From an uncultured Succinivibrio sp. (GTDB taxonomy: Bacteria > Pseudomonadota > Gammaproteobacteria > Enterobacterales > Succinivibrionaceae), in assembly GCA_902772715.1 (NCBI GenBank), contig CACYBT010000374.1, forward strand, positions 1 to 6,533: DNA of 6,533 bases, read 5' to 3'. Below are positions 6,425 through 6,533 of the stretch, one piece after another. The notes below the pieces were generated by a model that did no database searches, was not told the origin of the DNA, and worked only from the letters and a program-made list of their open reading frames with translations. Both the position numbers and the translations under genes were made by a program. Numbering within the stretch: the first letter of the stretch is position 1; each line of letters starts with the position of its first letter.

Positions 6425-6451
6425 TTGATTTTTAGGATATGTAGTTATAAT
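6425..6451 (+). promoter_or_regulatory. Sigma-70-type promoter for the downstream gene
   Basis: A perfect -10 hexamer TATAAT (6446-6451) is preceded by TTGATT (6425-6430, four of six matches to TTGACA) with a slightly short 15-nt spacer. Transcription would start near 6458, giving a leader of about 28 nt that contains the Shine-Dalgarno. The -10 is convincing; the -35 is less so. Confidence 0.5.
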
Positions 6452-6473
6452 TTATTACATAAAAGTTTTTTTT

Positions 6474-6478
6474 AGGAG
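6474..6478 (+). promoter_or_regulatory. Shine-Dalgarno of the gene starting at 6487
   Basis: AGGAG after an eight-T run, 8 nt before the ATG at 6487. Its strength and spacing are the main evidence that a real gene begins there. Confidence 0.65.
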
Positions 6479-6486
6479 TAATAAAA

Positions 6487-6533
6487 ATGAAATCATTAGA
6501 AGACTACAAGACTTTTATTTCAAAAGTAAAAAA
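6487..6533 (+). CDS. Start of an unidentified gene, cut off by the window end
   Basis: Only 15 complete codons are visible (ATG AAA TCA TTA GAA..., reading MKSLEDYKTFISKVK), then two bases of the next. The peptide start is hydrophilic and probably helical, with no signal sequence or membrane segment, so a cytoplasmic protein is likely. It has its own AGGAG, a TATAAT promoter and a 218-nt separation from trbL, so it is probably not part of the Mpf operon. I do not recognise the family from this fragment. Confidence 0.55.
   Translation, partial: MKSLEDYKTFISKVK

Larger units (their letters stand above)
6269..6486. other. AT-rich non-coding boundary between the trb operon and the next gene
   Basis: This 218-nt stretch has stops in all frames and no credible small gene on either strand. 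The longest minus-strand frame I found reads about 18 codons. It is visibly richer in A and T than the trb genes and carries the octamer TTTGATTT three times (6296-6303, 6403-6410, 6424-6431). It also holds an FNR-like dyad and a promoter-like -35/-10 pair. It reads as a regulatory region for the gene starting at 6487. Confidence 0.6.

Overview
The window holds the distal part of a mating-pair-formation (Mpf) operon of a P-type (RP4/Tra2-like, Trb family) type IV secretion system. All genes are on the + strand and tightly packed. The order is trbE (VirB4 ATPase; only the C-terminal 384 residues are inside the window), trbF (VirB8), trbG (VirB9), trbI (VirB10), trbJ (VirB5) and trbL (VirB6). 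This follows the RP4 Tra2 order, except that there is no room for trbH (between trbG and trbI) or trbK (between trbJ and trbL). Upstream, outside the window, one would expect trbB, trbC, trbD and the trbE N-terminus.

The products would assemble one envelope-spanning machine. TrbE powers substrate transfer and pilus biogenesis at the inner membrane. TrbF and TrbL form the inner-membrane platform, TrbI spans the periplasm, TrbG contributes the outer-membrane ring, and TrbJ is the minor pilin or adhesin. The most likely role is conjugation of a plasmid or integrative conjugative element. No relaxase, coupling protein, integrase or replication gene is visible, so plasmid and ICE cannot be told apart. 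Coupling is by a 13-nt overlap (trbE/trbF), an ATGA overlap (trbG/trbI) and short gaps (15 nt trbI/trbJ; 21 nt trbJ/trbL). The only sizeable internal gap, 77 nt between trbF and trbG, has a strong ribosome-binding-like sequence with no real gene behind it.

After trbL (stop at 6266-6268) comes a 218-nt, very AT-rich, apparently non-coding stretch. It contains a weak terminator-like hairpin, an FNR/CRP-like dyad, a perfect TATAAT -10 box and a good Shine-Dalgarno. A new, unidentified gene begins at 6487 and is cut off by the window end after 15 codons. This looks like the boundary between the Mpf operon and the next transcription unit.

Two-membrane secretion genes with Shine-Dalgarno starts and moderate-to-low GC point to a Gram-negative proteobacterium. 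An anaerobic gut gammaproteobacterium would fit, but that is a guess; no taxonomic marker is present. I see no wholly new system here. The points worth a second look are the reduced trb set, the duplicated ribosome-binding segment before trbL, the orphan Shine-Dalgarno before trbG, and the regulatory-looking region at the right end.
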